Shown piece after piece: positions 43,815 to 53,892 of a stretch of 64,000 bases of DNA (position 1 is its first letter; the number at the start of each line of letters is the position of its first letter). The stretch comes from Psychromonas sp. SA13A. Lineage in GTDB: Bacteria; Pseudomonadota; Gammaproteobacteria; Enterobacterales; Psychromonadaceae. Under the pieces are notes generated by a model. It was not told where the DNA came from. It ran no database searches and was given only the letters and a program-made list of their open reading frames with translations. The translations under genes and the position numbers were made by a program. The stretch spans positions 1 to 64,000 of the forward strand of contig NZ_WTKU01000002.1 of NCBI RefSeq assembly GCF_011378715.1, read 5' to 3'.

Positions 43815-46565
43815 ATGAGTTTGCAGTTACTTAAACACTTTTTCAATCCGCAGTCGATCACCGTTATCGGAGCATCTATTAATGTTAAGCGAGCGGGTTA
43901 TTTAGTGATGAATAACTTATTAGCTGCAGGTTTTAACGGGCCTATTATGCCTGTAACCCCTAAATATACCTCTGTACATGGTGTGCTTGCTTATAAACAG
44001 GTAAGTGACTTGCCAATTGTGCCTGATTTAGCTGTGATCTGTACTAATGAGTTTCGCATTCCAAAAATATTGGAGGCATTAGCGGATAAAGGTTGCCATG
44101 CCGCTATTATTGTAACCACCGAAAGCGACCATGTCGTTTCTACCCGTATTTATGATATTGCAGCGACACATAAAATTCGTCTATTAGGCATGAGTAGCCT
44201 AGGTATCATTAATCCACATAATTTAGTGAATGCTAGTTTAGCGCACTGTAATGCGCTACCGGGTAATATTGCTTTTATTTCTCAATCTGCTGCGGTTTGT
44301 ACCACGGTATTAGATTGGGCAACCAGCAAGGGAATCGGTTTTTCTGCCTTTATTTCGCTAGGTGATGCGCAAGATATCTCCTTTGCTGAACTATTAGATT
44401 ATTTAGCTAGAGATCCTAAAACCCAATCTATTTTGCTGTATATCGATAATATTGATAATGCGCGCGATTTTATATCTGCAGCACGGGCTATTGCACAACA
44501 TAAAACGGTGTTGGTGATTAAATCAGGTAGTTCAGTACTTGGCGCTAAAGCAGCGGCGTTGCACAGTCGCGGTGATTTTGGCCATGATAGTGTTTATGAT
44601 GCGGCAATTAAGCGTGCCGGCATGCTTAGAGTACATGATTTACACGAATTATTTGCCGCAGTAGAAACACTTGCCTATTCCAATTATTTACATGGAGAAC
44701 GACTTGCTATTATTAGTAATGGCGGAGGCTTAGGTGTTTTAGCCGTGGATAATTTAGTGGAAGAAGGGGGCCGGTTAGCGGAACTAGACGACACAGTAAT
44801 GGATAAATTAAATGCATGTTTGCCAGTGAATTGGTCGCATAACAATCCCATTGATATGATTGGAGATGCGGATCCTAAGCGATATGCTACGGCATTAGGG
44901 CATTTAATGGACAATGATAAAGTAGATGCTGTGCTGATCATGCATTCACCCTCTGCTTTATCTGACAGTGAAGAGACAGCTCAAGCAATTATCGATGTAA
45001 TTAAGCAGCATCCAAAGCGTAAACAGATTAATATTTTAACCAATTGGGCCGGAGAAGAAGCGGCTAAACCGGCGCGACAAATGTTTGCTAATGCAAAAAT
45101 TCCGACATTTCGTACTCCTAATGGTGCGATCACCGCTTTTATGCATTTAGTACAATATCGTCGTAATAAAAAGTTATTAATGGAAACTCCAACAACATTG
45201 CCTGATCATTTAATTTACGAAGCTGATATCGCTGCCGAGTACATTAAGCAGCGTTTTGAACTGCAGGCCACCTGTGAGTTTGCAGATCATGATCGACAAC
45301 TATTGCCACAAAACGTTAAATTGGATACTTATTTTACTAAGCCTTTATTAGACGCCTATCATCTTAATACCATTGATACCGCTATCGCTAAAGATATTGA
45401 AGATGCTATCGAAAAAGCAAAAGTTATTGGTTATCCATTGGCGGTAAAAATTAATTCACCTGATATTCAGTATAAATCTCAAGTGCATGGTGTGATGTTA
45501 AACATTAATAACGCCAGAGAATTAGACTCTGCCTTAAATTCCATTAAATTACGTATTAAAACCGCTTTGCCTGATGTGCGATTAAATGGTTTTACGTTAC
45601 AGAAAATGGTGGCGTCTGGACTAGCATTAGAACTACGAGTAATGATCAAGCAAGATGCTATTTTTGGTCCTGTTATTGCTATTTCACAGGACAGCGATGC
45701 GCGTGACTTACAAACCACTTTAGAAAATGCAGTGGTTGCCTTGCCTCCATTAAATATGGCGCTTGCACGTTACCTAGTGATTCAAGGTATTAAGGATAAA
45801 AAAATCAAAGTGAAGCAACATGCTAAGGACTTTGATATGCAAGCGGTATGTTTGATGTTAACGCAGATATCTCAAATGTTGTTGGATAACCCAGAAATTA
45901 ACGATTTAGATTTAAATCCGGTATTAGTTTCTGGCAGTGATGTGATCATCGTTGATAGCCAAGTGAAATTATCTCGCACTAACGCTAACAATAGCGATAA
46001 TTTAGCTAATCGTTTTGCTATTAGCCCTTATCCAAAGCAATTAGAAGAGGTAGTCACGCTCAAAGATGGTCAGAAGGTATTAGTTCGCCCGATTAAAGCT
46101 GAAGATGAAGTCAGGCATCAAACTTTTGATGATGGGTTAACCAAAGAAGATAGATACAAACGCTATTTCTCACAACGAGGATCAATGACTCACGAAGAGA
46201 TGGCGATGTTAACGCAAATAGATTATCAGCGAGAAATGGCTTTTATTGCTGTGCGTTTAGTGGGTTCTGAAGAGCAAGAAACGTTAGCAGTGATTCGCGC
46301 TTCGACTGATCCAGATAATACCGAAGCTGAATTTGGGATGGTGGTTAGTTCCGAGATGCAAGGGTTAGGGTTAGGTAAAGTTCTGCTCAATAAATTAATT
46401 AGTTATCAAACATCAAAAGGTACTAAATATCTGGCTGGAATGACCATGCTGAGTAATCGAGGCATGGCAACATTGGCCAAAAAGTTAGGCTTTTCTACAG
46501 AAAGAGATATAGAAGAAGGGGTGATTAATATGCATATGGAACTAAACAAAGGTCCTTCGGTCTGA
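43815..46565 (+). CDS. pat: Acyl-CoA synthetase (ADP-forming)/GNAT protein acetyltransferase
   Basis: 916 residues. N-terminal CoA-binding and ligase-CoA domains (PQSITVIGAS, ISQSAAVCTTVLDWA, SRGDFG), ATP-grasp near 490-710 (YPLAVKINSPDIQYKSQVHGVML), and a C-terminal GNAT domain (about 750-910: VLVRPIKAEDE, GMVVSSEMQGLGLGKVLL). This is the Pat/PatZ (YfiQ) architecture, which acetylates lysines of acetyl-CoA synthetase and other enzymes. The ligase half is usually catalytically inactive and senses acetyl-CoA. Confidence 0.92.
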   Translation: MSLQLLKHFFNPQSITVIGASINVKRAGYLVMNNLLAAGFNGPIMPVTPKYTSVHGVLAYKQVSDLPIVPDLAVICTNEFRIPKILEALADKGCHAAIIVTTESDHVVSTRIYDIAATHKIRLLGMSSLGIINPHNLVNASLAHCNALPGNIAFISQSAAVCTTVLDWATSKGIGFSAFISLGDAQDISFAELLDYLARDPKTQSILLYIDNIDNARDFISAARAIAQHKTVLVIKSGSSVLGAKAAALHSRGDFGHDSVYDAAIKRAGMLRVHDLHELFAAVETLAYSNYLHGERLAIISNGGGLGVLAVDNLVEEGGRLAELDDTVMDKLNACLPVNWSHNNPIDMIGDADPKRYATALGHLMDNDKVDAVLIMHSPSALSDSEETAQAIIDVIKQHPKRKQINILTNWAGEEAAKPARQMFANAKIPTFRTPNGAITAFMHLVQYRRNKKLLMETPTTLPDHLIYEADIAAEYIKQRFELQATCEFADHDRQLLPQNVKLDTYFTKPLLDAYHLNTIDTAIAKDIEDAIEKAKVIGYPLAVKINSPDIQYKSQVHGVMLNINNARELDSALNSIKLRIKTALPDVRLNGFTLQKMVASGLALELRVMIKQDAIFGPVIAISQDSDARDLQTTLENAVVALPPLNMALARYLVIQGIKDKKIKVKQHAKDFDMQAVCLMLTQISQMLLDNPEINDLDLNPVLVSGSDVIIVDSQVKLSRTNANNSDNLANRFAISPYPKQLEEVVTLKDGQKVLVRPIKAEDEVRHQTFDDGLTKEDRYKRYFSQRGSMTHEEMAMLTQIDYQREMAFIAVRLVGSEEQETLAVIRASTDPDNTEAEFGMVVSSEMQGLGLGKVLLNKLISYQTSKGTKYLAGMTMLSNRGMATLAKKLGFSTERDIEEGVINMHMELNKGPSV

Positions 46566-46722
46566 TTAGCCGAGATTACATATTTGTTCAACCGTATTAA
46601 CATGACTAATTCAATGTTTAGATCATTGTGTGTCAAGATTCTATGCAAATAAGGCTTAGTAAATAGTAAGCCTTCTTGTATATTAAGCGTATTATTTCCC
46701 CAGACTTAAGAGTGTATAAATA

Positions 46723-49371
46723 ATGAGCCAAGTCGACTCTCTCGTAGCAGAGAATATAGAAAAAAATCCACAAGAAAAACACCTAAGTGATTACCGTCCA
46801 TCAGATTATACAATTACCAGTATTGACCTTGAATTCGATTTGTTTGATAACCAAACAAAGGTCAAAGCCGTTAGTCGTGTTGAACGTGTTAGCCAAGCGA
46901 GCACGCCTTTATTTTTATTTGGTGAGGCACTAAATTTAGTTTCTATTTTAGTAGATGATGTTGATTATACTGATTTTGAATTGGTTGAGGGAGGTTTGAA
47001 TATTAACAACCTGCCTGCGTCATTTAAGTTAGAAATCAATACTGAAATAGACCCCGCAGCGAACCAAGCTTTTGAGGGTTTATATAAATCGGGTGATGCT
47101 TTCTGTACACAATGTGAAGCTGAAGGTTTCCGTCGTATTACTTATTACTTAGATCGTCCCGATGTGTTGGCTAAATTCTCGACTAAAGTGATTGCAGATA
47201 AAACGCTTTATCCTTTTTTGTTATCTAACGGTAATCAAGTAGACCAAGGTGAGCTCGATAACGGTCGTCACTTTGTTTGTTGGCAAGACCCATTCCCTAA
47301 ACCTGCTTATTTATTTGCATTGGTAGCTGGTGACTTTGATTGTTTAGAAGATAGTTACGTAACAAAAAGTGGACGCGATGTGAAATTGGCTTTGTTTGTT
47401 GATAAAGGCAACTTAGACAAAACACAACACGCGATGATATCGCTTAAAAAATCCATGCAATGGGATGAGCAACGTTTTAATTTAGAATACGATTTAGATA
47501 TCTATATGATCGTTGCCGTTGATTTCTTTAATATGGGCGCGATGGAGAACAAAGGGTTAAATGTTTTCAACTCTAAATTTGTATTAGCTAATTCCCAAAG
47601 CGCAACAGACCAAGACTACCTGGGCATTGAAGCAGTAATTGGACATGAGTATTTCCATAACTGGACGGGTAACCGTATTACTTGTCGAGATTGGTTTCAG
47701 TTAAGCTTAAAAGAGGGATTAACGGTTTTCCGAGATCAAGAATTCAGTTCTGATTTAGGTAGCCGCAGCGTTAATCGTATCGCTAATGTGATGACTATGC
47801 GTGACCATCAGTTTGCTGAAGATGCCGGGCCGATGTCTCACCCAATTCGTCCTGAAAGTGTGATGGAGATGAATAATTTTTATACTTTAACCGTGTATGA
47901 AAAAGGTTCAGAAGTTATCCGTATGTTACATACACTATTAGGTGAAATAAAGTTCCAACAAGGTATGCAATTGTATGTGCAACGCCACGATGGTCAAGCC
48001 GTTACCTGTGATGATTTTGTTGCTGCAATGCAAGATGCAAGTGGTATTGATCTCACTTTATTTAAACGTTGGTATTCACAATCGGGTACACCTAATGTCT
48101 TTGTTACTGATCATTATGATGCGACTAATCGCACCTATCAGCTTACATTTAAGCAAAAAACGATGCCAACTGCAGACCAAAGCAAAAAACTCGCACTGCA
48201 TATCCCTATCGATATTGAGTTGCTAGATAGCAATGGTAATTCAATTGAATTATTAGCGGGCAAAAAGAATCGCGTGTTAAGTTTGACTCAAAAAGAGCAA
48301 ACCTTTGTATTTAAAAATATTCAAAGTCACCCGGTGCCATGTTTATTCCGTGGTTTCTCTGCGCCGGTTAAATATCAATATGCTTATAGTGATGAGCAGT
48401 TATTAGATATCATGAGCTTTGCTACCGATGAGTTCTCTCGTTGGGATGCAGGGCAAACCTTATTTAATAAATATTTAGTAAGTAATGTACGTGCCTTACA
48501 CAAAGGTCAAACACTGTCATTACCTTCTATTTTCATTGATGGATTTAAATCTGTATTAGTTAGTGAAACATTAGATCCTTCTCTAGTTGCTGATATGTTT
48601 ACTTTTACTAGTGAAAATGGTGCGCGTGAACTGTTTGAAGTAGTTGATGTGGATGCTATTCATGAAGCACGTGATTTTATGTTGCAAGAGATTGCAACAC
48701 AGTTGCATGAGTTGTTTGTAGATACTTATTTACGCCATAAACAGTTAAAAGCTTATCAGCCCGATATTAATGATATTGCGATACGCAAATTGAAAAATTT
48801 AGCGTTAACCTTCATTGCCCGTGTTGATAAACAATTAGCAGATGAATATGTGTCAGCACAAATTACAAATTGTAACAACATGACCGATTATCTTGGTGCG
48901 TTAACTGCCGCTAACAATGGTTTATTAGCTTGCCGTGAAGCTGTTATGCAGGCTTTTGATGATAAATGGTTTGAGAATGGTTTGGTGATGGATAAGTGGT
49001 TTGCACTGCAAGCTAGCATTCCTTCAGATAATGCACTTAATAATATCGAAGCGTTATTTACTCATCGCAGTTTTGATTTTAATAATCCTAATCGATTACG
49101 CTCTTTAGTGGGGGCATTTGCACAGAACAATACTTATCGCTTTCACAATATTGATGGCAGTGGTTATGCGTTCTTAACGGATCAATTGATTAAACTTAAT
49201 CGTCAAAATCCACAGGTCGCTTCACGTTTGATAACGCCATTAACTCAATTTAAACGTCTTGATAAAAAGCGTATTGAGCTAATAAAAGTGCAGTTAAATC
49301 GCTTACTCGCATTACCTGATTTGGCTGTTGATCTGTACGAAAAAGTGACTAAAGCATTAGCGCAAAAATAA
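46723..49371 (+). CDS. pepN: Aminopeptidase N
   Basis: 882 residues, M1 zinc aminopeptidase. GAMENKG exopeptidase motif, HEYFHNWTGNRITCRDWFQLSLKEGL with His308, Glu309, His312 and Glu331 as the zinc/catalytic set. Sizes and motifs match E. coli PepN (His297/Glu298/His301/Glu320). Cytoplasmic peptide degradation. Followed by an intrinsic terminator. Confidence 0.96.
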   Translation: MSQVDSLVAENIEKNPQEKHLSDYRPSDYTITSIDLEFDLFDNQTKVKAVSRVERVSQASTPLFLFGEALNLVSILVDDVDYTDFELVEGGLNINNLPASFKLEINTEIDPAANQAFEGLYKSGDAFCTQCEAEGFRRITYYLDRPDVLAKFSTKVIADKTLYPFLLSNGNQVDQGELDNGRHFVCWQDPFPKPAYLFALVAGDFDCLEDSYVTKSGRDVKLALFVDKGNLDKTQHAMISLKKSMQWDEQRFNLEYDLDIYMIVAVDFFNMGAMENKGLNVFNSKFVLANSQSATDQDYLGIEAVIGHEYFHNWTGNRITCRDWFQLSLKEGLTVFRDQEFSSDLGSRSVNRIANVMTMRDHQFAEDAGPMSHPIRPESVMEMNNFYTLTVYEKGSEVIRMLHTLLGEIKFQQGMQLYVQRHDGQAVTCDDFVAAMQDASGIDLTLFKRWYSQSGTPNVFVTDHYDATNRTYQLTFKQKTMPTADQSKKLALHIPIDIELLDSNGNSIELLAGKKNRVLSLTQKEQTFVFKNIQSHPVPCLFRGFSAPVKYQYAYSDEQLLDIMSFATDEFSRWDAGQTLFNKYLVSNVRALHKGQTLSLPSIFIDGFKSVLVSETLDPSLVADMFTFTSENGARELFEVVDVDAIHEARDFMLQEIATQLHELFVDTYLRHKQLKAYQPDINDIAIRKLKNLALTFIARVDKQLADEYVSAQITNCNNMTDYLGALTAANNGLLACREAVMQAFDDKWFENGLVMDKWFALQASIPSDNALNNIEALFTHRSFDFNNPNRLRSLVGAFAQNNTYRFHNIDGSGYAFLTDQLIKLNRQNPQVASRLITPLTQFKRLDKKRIELIKVQLNRLLALPDLAVDLYEKVTKALAQK

Positions 49372-49403
49372 ACTTACATTTGCTAAGCTGTTATTTTAAA
49401 AAC

Positions 49404-49427
49404 GCTCAATTGTAGTGGTACAGTAAT
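49404..49427 (+). repeat. Dispersed 24-bp repeat, copy 2
   Basis: Same element as 25643-25666 (22 of 24 bases), here between the pepN stop and its terminator. Confidence 0.6.
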
Positions 49428-49440
49428 CAAATTTGAGAAA

Positions 49441-49469
49441 AAGCCTTTCTAAATTAGAAAGGCTTTTTT
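49441..49469 (+). terminator. Intrinsic terminator of pepN
   Basis: AAGCCTTTCT/AGAAAGGCTT perfect 10-bp stem, 5-base loop, then TTTTG; A-run precedes, so it can also serve the convergent gene. Confidence 0.9.
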
Positions 49470-49497
49470 GTAGAAATAAGAATCGAAGGATAGATCT

Positions 49498-50133
49498 TTA
49501 AAACTTGTATTCAATGCCCGCTAATAATTCTGCGTCGACATACAGATGATCAGAAGCATCTAATAAACAGCTACCATTATCACAAAACATCTCGTCACTG
49601 TTTTCTAAAAAGGTCCCATAAACACGTAAATCACTGCGTAGTGCAAACTGCTCAGTCAATTGATAACGTATACCCGCTGAAACGCTACCAGAAAAAGCAA
49701 ATTTTGCATCATAACGACTACCCGATGGATTAAAGTGAGTCGCACCCATCCCTAATCCAATGCTTGATGAGAATGGCGAGTTAGTTCTAAATAATATTCT
49801 GCCACCCACGTGTAGGTATTGCACATAAACATCAATATCGAAGTCATTTGGAGATGAGAAGTTTTGCTTACTATTAGAAAATATTAACTCACCCTCTGCG
49901 TTTTTAGCGTAATACCAGCCGAGAGAAATGGCCTGTGCGAGCTCAGAACTAATGTCAACATCTTGCCCACTGTAATCATTCTTAATATCTTGATTGAGAC
50001 GAGCGCCTAAATAGCCTGTAATGGTCACATAATCGTTACTAGCTAAGGTTTCCGTGCTTAGGCTTTCTGCCAAAGTAGGCAATGAAAAAGTACTAAGTAG
50101 TAAAGTAGGCATTATGTATTGATACATTTTCAT
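49498..50133 (-). CDS. Outer-membrane beta-barrel protein
   Basis: 211 residues from ATG 50133 (GGAAA upstream); an upstream in-frame ATG would add 12 residues without signal character. Signal peptide MYQYIMPTLLLSTFSLPTLA, then alternating beta strands (VTITGYLGARL, AISLGWYYAK, VYVQYLHVGGRILF, FSGSVSAGIRYQL, ALRSDLRVYG) and a terminal Phe (EYKF), as BamA recognises. Two Cys near the last loop (MFCDNGSCLL) probably form a disulfide. Related in outline to OmpA/OmpW-type barrels; function unknown. Confidence 0.85.
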   Translation of the reverse strand: MKMYQYIMPTLLLSTFSLPTLAESLSTETLASNDYVTITGYLGARLNQDIKNDYSGQDVDISSELAQAISLGWYYAKNAEGELIFSNSKQNFSSPNDFDIDVYVQYLHVGGRILFRTNSPFSSSIGLGMGATHFNPSGSRYDAKFAFSGSVSAGIRYQLTEQFALRSDLRVYGTFLENSDEMFCDNGSCLLDASDHLYVDAELLAGIEYKF

Positions 50134-50701
50134 GGGCGTTTCCAATGTTAAAATTTTGAAGATCATCACTAATAACTGACTTTATTAAAAACAACTAAAG
50201 TTGAAGGATTAGGGCTAACCGATAATGAGTAAGCATTGAGAACAATAAAAAATATTTAATAATATTGACAATGCTGATGTAGAGATAGAATAAATTAAAT
50301 AATCCATAAACTCGAGCGCTTTATTAGCGTTCAGTTAATACTTGAATTCAAAATTTGATAATTAGCTTTGAAGTGCGAAAATGAACCGAACTGTAAAATG
50401 TAATTTATTATCACAATGACAGCGTTCAATTCTATTGTTCCAAGCAATCTCAAGCAAAAATTAAATTATCCCAAGACAAGAGTAAATGGAAGTGTCATAT
50501 CAATCCGTCTAATGCATTAAGCGAAATCACATAGACTTGATGGCTATTTACTCTTCAATTTAAGTGACAAATGCGAGGGAATTTGAACCAAATATTGAGA
50601 ATGAATATTATTTTAGCGATTGTCATCTAAGCTTAATGATATTTTTGGCATAGAATTTAATCGTTAGGTTATTACTTTAGGTTCAAAGTTTAATAGACAA
50701 G
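50134..50701. other. Intergenic region without a supported gene
   Basis: About 570 bp between two minus-strand genes. AT-rich, no ORF, palindrome or relic recognised; it includes the promoter of the outer-membrane protein gene. Confidence 0.45.
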
Positions 50702-51220
50702 TTAACGTTTTGGCGTACGTTTTCTTTTTTTCCATTTCTGTGCAGAACTATAACGCCAGAATACGGTAAAGCCCCAATAACCAACAAATGCACTAATACA
50801 ACCAAGAATAAAACAACCTAAAAACATAACCGGTGCAATGGTTTCTAAGGCATTAATAATCCAATGAAATGAAAGTTTAAAATGAAAGTCCATTAAAGGT
50901 TGTTGCAGGATAAATGCACCCAAACGATAGGCGCCATAAAACAATGGCGGCATAGTGAATGGATTAGATAACCAAACCAGAGCAACTGATATTGGTAGGT
51001 TCACAGAAAAAAACATCGCCACAAAAGTGGCAAGTAACATTTGAAAAGGGATCGGCATCCACGCACAAAATAATCCAACGGCAACCGCACCTGCTGCACT
51101 TCGCCTATTTATATGCCATAAATTGGGGTTTTGTAATTTAGCGCCAAAGTGTTTTAAATGCGGGTGGGCTTTTAATGTTTCTGGATTAGGGGAAAAACGT
51201 TTAATAAATTTTTTTGGCAT
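50702..51220 (-). CDS. DUF2062 membrane protein
   Basis: 172 residues: HINRRSAAGAVAVGLFCAWMPIPFQM and VWLSNPFTMPPLFYGAYRLG are the DUF2062 signature, with about three membrane helices and a strongly basic tail (KKRKRTPKR). Function unknown; in related marine bacteria the gene adjoins ComEC and the MsbA-LpxK block, as here (divergent, 33-bp gap). Confidence 0.88.
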   Translation of the reverse strand: MPKKFIKRFSPNPETLKAHPHLKHFGAKLQNPNLWHINRRSAAGAVAVGLFCAWMPIPFQMLLATFVAMFFSVNLPISVALVWLSNPFTMPPLFYGAYRLGAFILQQPLMDFHFKLSFHWIINALETIAPVMFLGCFILGCISAFVGYWGFTVFWRYSSAQKWKKRKRTPKR

Positions 51221-51253
51221 ATAATTAAACTTTATCTTTGTAAACGGGAAAAA

Positions 51254-53872
51254 ATGAGAATAACAATATGGCTCTCAATCGCTGTTTTTGTTACCACTCT
51301 GTATTGGCCACAATTAGTCAATTATAGTGGTATATTCAGTTGTGCGCTGTGTATTTTTGTTTTTTTATGTTGGCCAAAGTGGCGGTATTTGGCAATTTTG
51401 CCATTTACAGCACTTTATTTTAGCCTTTTTAGTTACGTTAGTTTATTTGGCGGGTCTTTTGATTCCATTAACTATAAACCGCTACTTGCCAATGATCTGT
51501 TAGCAACACCTTTATTAGCAAAGGATTTAGCTCATCTGCAGTCAACTTCGCGTACTTCACTATCCAATTTTGAACCAGGGAATCATCAATTAGTAAATAA
51601 TATTTCAAACATTAAGAAACATAAGCAACAAGTAAGTCAGACCTCTTCTACACTTAGCAAACAAGACAATACCATAATTGTCAGGGTTAAATCATTAATC
51701 AATACAAAAAATACTGGTTATTTTATAGCAAGTATTATTTCCATCAATGAACAACGTTGTGATTTTTGCCCATTAGTTGAAATGCGTTGGTATAAACCTA
51801 GCCTGCAAGTTCAAGCGGGCCAAGTGCACCAATTCAAAGTGAGGTTAAAAGCGTTACAAGGCAAAGCTAACCCTCATGGTTTTGATCGGCAAAAATGGCG
51901 TTATTCACAGCACATCGCTTACATTGCAAATATTAAACAACATATGCAAGTTATTGATAAGCGTATATCAATACGGGCAAGCTTATATCAAAAAGTGATG
52001 CAAGCTACAAACGAGCTGCCACAGCAGGGAAGTTTACTGGCACTTATTTTTGCCGATAAAAGTTTATTAAATGAGCACGAGAAAAGCTTGATTAAACAAC
52101 TTGGAATTGCCCATTTATTTGCCATATCAGGATTGCACATCGGGTTGTTGTTTATATTTTCTACGGTTATTTTAAATGCAGTATTTAAGCAACTTTTACC
52201 TGTCAGATATTTAGGTTGGTTTTCCTGGCGTTTAGTGAACACGGTCGGGTTGTTAGTGTGTTTAAGTTACGGCTATATTTCCGGGTTTTCTTTACCCACA
52301 GAGCGTGCATTATTGATGTTGTTAATCAGTGTGTTAGTACTCTCAAGTAAACTGAAAATTAGTCTATTGGATTTACTTCTTTTATGCTTATGGATCATTT
52401 TATTGCTGGATCCATTATCCATTTTGAGCAGCAGTTTATGGCTATCTTTTATGGCCATGAGTACGATATTGGCATTTATTTGGCTATTGCAACGGCCTCA
52501 GGAAACTACAGAACAGAAAAATTCATGGTATAAGGTCAAATTACAACGATTATTCATTACCATTAAAGGTTTATTACTATTGCAGTTAGTTCTAACCTTA
52601 TTTATGTTGCCAATTCAATTAATTAATTTTTCAGCAATTAGTCTTTATGCACTACCGATTAACCTCATTGCTATTCCATTATTTTCTTGGTTTATTATTC
52701 CATTAACGTTACTCGGTGTAATGTTTTTACTGTTAATAGAGCCCGTCGGGGTAGCTCTATTCTCAATTAGTGACCAATTTCTTAGCCATTTTCTCGATTA
52801 TTTCTCAATACTGTCTGCGGGATATGTGACGTTATCTCAATTGCATATTGTATTGATCTTAACCTTCATTCTTTTCAGTTCATTATTTTTATTATTAAAC
52901 TTGATACACCGTTTTTTTAATATCACTAAAACGAAAATGTGGTTATTACCGTCAATATTGTTAGTCTTTGTAGGCATTAGAGTTGTGGAACAAAGATGGC
53001 AAAATGAGCAACAGTGGCAACTAGAGGTTTTTGATGTTGGACAAGGCTTAGCAATCCTTATTTACAGTAATGGCCAAACTCTATTGTATGATACAGGGCC
53101 AAGTTATGGTGGTAGTTATGCTGTGGCAGAGAGCACTGTCTTACCTTATTTACAAGCTCGTGGCATAACGCAGTTAGATTATTTTTTTATTAGCCACAGT
53201 GATAATGACCACGCGGGGGGAAGGGCAGTCATTCAAGATAACCTTGATATAAAAAAAGCGTATGCGGGTGAAGCTGATTTGATGAATCAAAATCAAACTC
53301 ATAGTCACCAAACTAATAACCGTCTATCTAAAAAACATAAAAATAAGCGTCATACACAGTATCAACAGTGTTTCAGTGGACAAGTACACCAGTTAGGTAA
53401 ATTAACGTTGACTACCTTATCTCCTTCATCAATAGGGAGTAATAACAATAATAACTCCTGTGTATTACAGGTCAGTGACGGTGTTAATAGGGTGCTACTA
53501 ACGGGCGATATCAGTAAAGCTGTAGAACAAAAATTAATAGTCGAAAACCGTCAATCAATAGCCGAAAAAAATGTTAACAATTTACATGCTGATATTCTAA
53601 TCGCCCCACATCATGGCAGTAATACCTCCTCAAGTTTGGCATTTATAAAGCAAGTTAACCCGCAATGGGTGGTGTTTTCCGCAGGGTACAAAAATCGTTG
53701 GCGTTTCCCTGTTGAGCAAGTGGTACAACGTTATCAACAGTTAGGAATTAAGCATTTAAGCACAGCAAATACTGGATTTATTCGATTTAATGTGCAAAAT
53801 CATCACATTGAAGTAAAAACTTATAGAGAAGATCTTGCCGCTTATTGGTATCATCGGCATCTTGCATTGTAA
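51254..53872 (+). CDS. comEC: DNA internalization competence protein ComEC/Rec2
   Basis: 872 residues. N-terminal DUF4131-like part and OB-like region, then the competence membrane domain (HLFAISGLHIGLLF, SYGYISGFSLPTERALLML) with about ten helices, and a C-terminal MBL-fold domain (VFDVGQGLAILI, FISHSDNDHAGG, LIAPHHGSNTSSS). ComEC moves single-stranded DNA across the inner membrane; the MBL domain is the proposed nuclease. A long Ser/Asn/Gln-rich insertion (about residues 90-140) and a His/Lys-rich one in the MBL domain are unusual. First gene of the envelope cluster. Confidence 0.93.
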   Translation: MRITIWLSIAVFVTTLYWPQLVNYSGIFSCALCIFVFLCWPKWRYLAILPFTALYFSLFSYVSLFGGSFDSINYKPLLANDLLATPLLAKDLAHLQSTSRTSLSNFEPGNHQLVNNISNIKKHKQQVSQTSSTLSKQDNTIIVRVKSLINTKNTGYFIASIISINEQRCDFCPLVEMRWYKPSLQVQAGQVHQFKVRLKALQGKANPHGFDRQKWRYSQHIAYIANIKQHMQVIDKRISIRASLYQKVMQATNELPQQGSLLALIFADKSLLNEHEKSLIKQLGIAHLFAISGLHIGLLFIFSTVILNAVFKQLLPVRYLGWFSWRLVNTVGLLVCLSYGYISGFSLPTERALLMLLISVLVLSSKLKISLLDLLLLCLWIILLLDPLSILSSSLWLSFMAMSTILAFIWLLQRPQETTEQKNSWYKVKLQRLFITIKGLLLLQLVLTLFMLPIQLINFSAISLYALPINLIAIPLFSWFIIPLTLLGVMFLLLIEPVGVALFSISDQFLSHFLDYFSILSAGYVTLSQLHIVLILTFILFSSLFLLLNLIHRFFNITKTKMWLLPSILLVFVGIRVVEQRWQNEQQWQLEVFDVGQGLAILIYSNGQTLLYDTGPSYGGSYAVAESTVLPYLQARGITQLDYFFISHSDNDHAGGRAVIQDNLDIKKAYAGEADLMNQNQTHSHQTNNRLSKKHKNKRHTQYQQCFSGQVHQLGKLTLTTLSPSSIGSNNNNNSCVLQVSDGVNRVLLTGDISKAVEQKLIVENRQSIAEKNVNNLHADILIAPHHGSNTSSSLAFIKQVNPQWVVFSAGYKNRWRFPVEQVVQRYQQLGIKHLSTANTGFIRFNVQNHHIEVKTYREDLAAYWYHRHLAL

Positions 53873-53892
53873 ATGGCTTAATTGGTGTATTC

